A stretch of DNA of 7,858 nucleotides from Alphaproteobacteria bacterium (lineage in GTDB: Bacteria > Pseudomonadota > Alphaproteobacteria > CACIAM-22H2): positions 1-7,858 of the forward strand of contig VGDA01000158.1 in the NCBI GenBank assembly GCA_016869915.1, read 5' to 3'. The notes beneath the pieces are model-generated. The model was not told where the DNA came from. It saw nothing but the letters and a program-made list of their open reading frames with translations, and searched no databases. Below are positions 5,514 through 7,858 of this stretch, piece after piece; positions within the stretch are counted from its first letter, which is position 1; every line of letters starts with the position of its first letter. The position numbers and the translations under genes are program-made.

Positions 5514-7858
5514 GGCTGCTCGCGATCGCCGGCGAGGGCCTGGCCAGCCTCTCCGAGCCCTTCGCCATCGACTTCTCCGCGCCGCCGCTCGCCGGCGCGG
5601 GCCTGTTCCTGATCGCCGGACCCACGGGCGCCGGCAAGTCGACGCTACTCGACGCCCTCTCCCTCGCGCTCTTCGACCGTTTCCCGCGCCTGGACGGCGC
5701 GCGCGTCGACAACGAGCTGCCCGCGCCGGGCGGCGACGAGCCCGAGCTCGCGGAGAACCCCGCCGCAATCCTCACCCGTGGCCGCGGCGTCGCGCGCGCC
5801 GAGGTCCGCTTCGTCGCCATCGACGGCCGGGTCCATGTCGCGCGCTGGGAAGTGCGGCGCGCGCGCGGCAGGCCCGATGCGCGGCTCCAGCAATCCGAGG
5901 TGCGGCTCGCGCGCGTCGAGGCCGACGGGACCGAGGCGGCGCTGGGCGGCAGGAAGCGCGACACGCTGGCGGAGATCCAGCGGCTGCTCGGCCTCGGCTT
6001 CGAGCAGTTCATGCGCACGGTCGTCCTGGCGCAGGGCCGCTTCGACGCCTTCCTGACCGCGCCGGAGCCCGATCGCGGCGAGCTGCTCGAGCGCATCGCG
6101 GGCGAGGAGATCTTCTCCGCCCTGTCGCGCAAGGTCTTCGAGCTGGCGCGCGCCCGGCGCGAGGCCGTGGCGCGGGCCGCCGATGCCCTCGACGCCGCAG
6201 CCGCGCTCGACGACGCCGCGCGCGCGGCGCTGGAGCAGGAGCGCGCGGCGCTCGTCGCCGGCGAGGCGACGCATCGCGCGGTCATGGAGGCGCTGCGCGC
6301 AGGCCTCGCCTGGTGGCGCGAGGAGGCGAAGCTCGCCACGCAGGCCAGCGTCGCGGAAGAGGCGCGCGACGCGGCGATGCGCCGGCGCGACGCGCTGGGC
6401 GAGGCGAGCGCCGAGCTCGCGCTGCGCCGCGCCGCGCTCGGCCTCGCGCCGATCCTGCGCGAGGCGGCGAATGCCGAGGCGGCCTCGATCGCGAGGGCGC
6501 GCGCCAGCGACGAGGCGGGCAAGGCACTCGCCGAGGCGCAGGCGAAGGCGACGCTGGCCCGGGCGGAGGAAGAGAAGGCGCGCGCGGCCCTCGCGGCCGC
6601 GGAAGCGACGCGCGCGCGCCACGAACCCGAATGGGAGGAGGCGACGCGGCTGGACGTCGCGCTCGTCGCAGGCCGCGCCGCGGCCCGGCGCGAGGCCGAG
6701 GACGCGACCTGCCCCGCTCCGGAGCGCGAGGCGATCGCGGCGCGGCTGCGTGAAGGCGCCGATCCCGCGCACGGCAAGGCAGAGGCGGCGCGCGCGGCGG
6801 CGCGGCTCGGCAAGGACGCACGCGGCCTCGAGGCCGAGATCGAGGCCGGGCCGCGGCCGCTCGACGCGCACGACGCCGCGACGCTGCGCGCGCGCGAGCA
6901 GTCGCTCGGCTTGGCGCTCGGCCATGCGGCGGAACTCCAGCGCATGGCGAGGTCCGCCGCGGAGGCGCGCGAGGCCGCGCGCCGCGCCGAGGCGCAGGCA
7001 CAGGAGGCCGAGGCCCGCGCCGCCGGCGCCGCGACGGAGGCGACGGCCGTCGCTGGCGAACTCTCTCTCTCGCGCGCGCGGCTCGATGCCATGGCGGGCA
7101 TGCTTGCCGAGCTCGACGCGACGCTCGGCGACGCGGCCGTGCGGCTGCGCGCCACGCTGGCCGATGGCAGGCCCTGCCCGGTCTGCGGCTCGCCCGACCA
7201 CCCGCTGCACGATCCCGGCCTCTCCGCGCTGCGCGACCGGCATGGCGCGGCGATCGAGGCGGCGCGCGCCGAGGCGAACGCGCTCGAGGCGCGCGCCACC
7301 GGCCTGCGCGAGGCCGCCGCGTCCGATCTCGCGACGGCGCGCAGTCGCCGCGATTCGCTCGCCGATGCGCGCGGCGCGGAGGCCCGCGCGCGCGAGTCCT
7401 GGACGCGCGCGCGCGCCGCGCTCCTGGCGCATCGCGCGGCGGAGGATGCGCTGCCCGCGCCCCTGCCGGAGGCGCCTGGAACCGACGCGGGGGATGCCGC
7501 GCATGCCGCGCTCGACGCCGCGCGGCGCGCGGTGCTGGATGCGCTCGAGGCGCAGCGCCTCCTCGCGCAGCGGCGCGAGGCCCGCGCCGCCGTCGCCGCC
7601 GCGCAGCGCGCCTGGGAGGCGCTCGCCGCGCTCCTGGACCTGGCGCGCGCGCGCGACGGCCTGCTCGATGGCGCGCCGACGGCCGGGCATCGCGACGGCG
7701 TGCGCCGGGCGGAGGAGGAGGCGCGGCGCCGTCTCGACGAGGCGCGAGCCAGGCAGGTGGCGGCGATCGGCACGGAGGCCGCCGCGCGGGCAAGCCACGA
7801 CAAGGCACGGCAGGAGGCCGAGGCGGCGGCCGAGGCGCGCGACGCGCAGGCTGGCGCC
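5510..7858 (+). CDS. sbcC: Exonuclease subunit SbcC (Rad50-like SMC ATPase; partial, C-terminus beyond right edge)
   Basis: The ATPase partner of SbcD. Dimers use ATP to clamp DNA and control the nuclease. In the window are 783 residues with no stop; full-length homologues have about 1000-1250. Seen: the N-terminal ABC lobe with FAIDFSAPPLAGAGLFLIAG leading into Walker A GPTGAGKST (37-45). The Q-loop region TVVLAQGRFDAFL follows (Gln175), then PEPDRGELLERIAGEEIFS at the start of the first coil. A long Ala/Arg/Glu-rich coiled coil runs from about 205 to 550. The zinc hook CPVC (Cys556, Cys559) sits in GRPCPVCGSPDHPLHD at the apex. The returning coil follows from about 565 to the window edge. 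The C-terminal signature motif, Walker B and D-loop lie outside the window. The ATG at 5510 overlaps the sbcD stop and has only a weak GGGGCGG upstream, so coupled translation is likely. Composition is strongly biased to Ala, Arg and Glu, but the domain order is normal. Confidence 0.95.
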   Translation, partial: MRLLAIAGEGLASLSEPFAIDFSAPPLAGAGLFLIAGPTGAGKSTLLDALSLALFDRFPRLDGARVDNELPAPGGDEPELAENPAAILTRGRGVARAEVRFVAIDGRVHVARWEVRRARGRPDARLQQSEVRLARVEADGTEAALGGRKRDTLAEIQRLLGLGFEQFMRTVVLAQGRFDAFLTAPEPDRGELLERIAGEEIFSALSRKVFELARARREAVARAADALDAAAALDDAARAALEQERAALVAGEATHRAVMEALRAGLAWWREEAKLATQASVAEEARDAAMRRRDALGEASAELALRRAALGLAPILREAANAEAASIARARASDEAGKALAEAQAKATLARAEEEKARAALAAAEATRARHEPEWEEATRLDVALVAGRAAARREAEDATCPAPEREAIAARLREGADPAHGKAEAARAAARLGKDARGLEAEIEAGPRPLDAHDAATLRAREQSLGLALGHAAELQRMARSAAEAREAARRAEAQAQEAEARAAGAATEATAVAGELSLSRARLDAMAGMLAELDATLGDAAVRLRATLADGRPCPVCGSPDHPLHDPGLSALRDRHGAAIEAARAEANALEARATGLREAAASDLATARSRRDSLADARGAEARARESWTRARAALLAHRAAEDALPAPLPEAPGTDAGDAAHAALDAARRAVLDALEAQRLLAQRREARAAVAAAQRAWEALAALLDLARARDGLLDGAPTAGHRDGVRRAEEEARRRLDEARARQVAAIGTEAAARASHDKARQEAEAAAEARDAQAGA
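7061..7080 (+). repeat. Simple dinucleotide tract (CT)5(CG)5 within sbcC
   Basis: Five CT units are followed directly by five CG units inside the first coiled-coil arm of sbcC, encoding part of GELSLSRARLD. The reading frame is intact through it. The tract is short, and I infer it is incidental to codon bias rather than a phase-variation switch. Confidence 0.5.

Noticed and set aside
7061..7080. CT/CG tract as a phase-variable contingency locus in sbcC
   Set aside because: It is only five units of each dinucleotide, in frame, inside a housekeeping gene rather than near a start codon or surface-protein gene.
5065..7803. Very long minus-strand open frames (over 700 and 900 codons) antisense to sbcDC
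   Set aside because: Products are almost wholly Ser/Ala/Arg repeats with no recognisable domain. They mirror the GC-biased codons of sbcD and sbcC.

Overview
The window is about 7.9 kb of very GC-rich, densely coding DNA. Third codon positions are almost always G or C, so long spurious open frames appear on both strands. Base composition, gene types and protein sequences fit a GC-rich proteobacterium, most likely beta- or alphaproteobacterial. Genus cannot be fixed from the sequence alone. I see no rRNA, tRNA, CRISPR array, insertion sequence, attachment site or phage gene.

Left part (minus strand, about 1-2778): a two-gene sensory unit. A secreted PhnD-like periplasmic substrate-binding protein (285 aa) is followed after 9 nt by a membrane-bound hybrid histidine kinase. 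The kinase has two membrane segments, a periplasmic region, a HisKA/HATPase core and a receiver domain cut by the left edge. No ABC permease or ATPase gene lies in the window. The likeliest reading is that the binding protein presents a ligand to the kinase (a bipartite sensor) rather than feeding a transporter. A tandem GTAAA-N5-GTGAA motif lies just upstream of the binding-protein gene and resembles an OmpR/CpxR-type operator.

Middle (minus strand, 2877-4106): a 409-aa major facilitator superfamily permease of the MFS_3/EntS-like type. It lies upstream of the sensory pair in the same orientation, 98 nt away. It could be an efflux pump linked to the sensory pair or simply a neighbour.

Right part (plus strand, 4278-7858): a divergent sbcDC operon. 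sbcD (411 aa, complete) overlaps sbcC by ATGA. sbcC runs off the right edge after 783 codons. Together they encode the Mre11/Rad50-like nuclease-ATPase that cleaves DNA hairpins and processes ends. A 171-bp divergent intergenic region separates sbcD from the MFS gene.

The sbcDC operon is ordinary housekeeping. The part worth a second look is the binding protein-hybrid kinase pair, with its in-frame TGA junction and upstream tandem-repeat motif.
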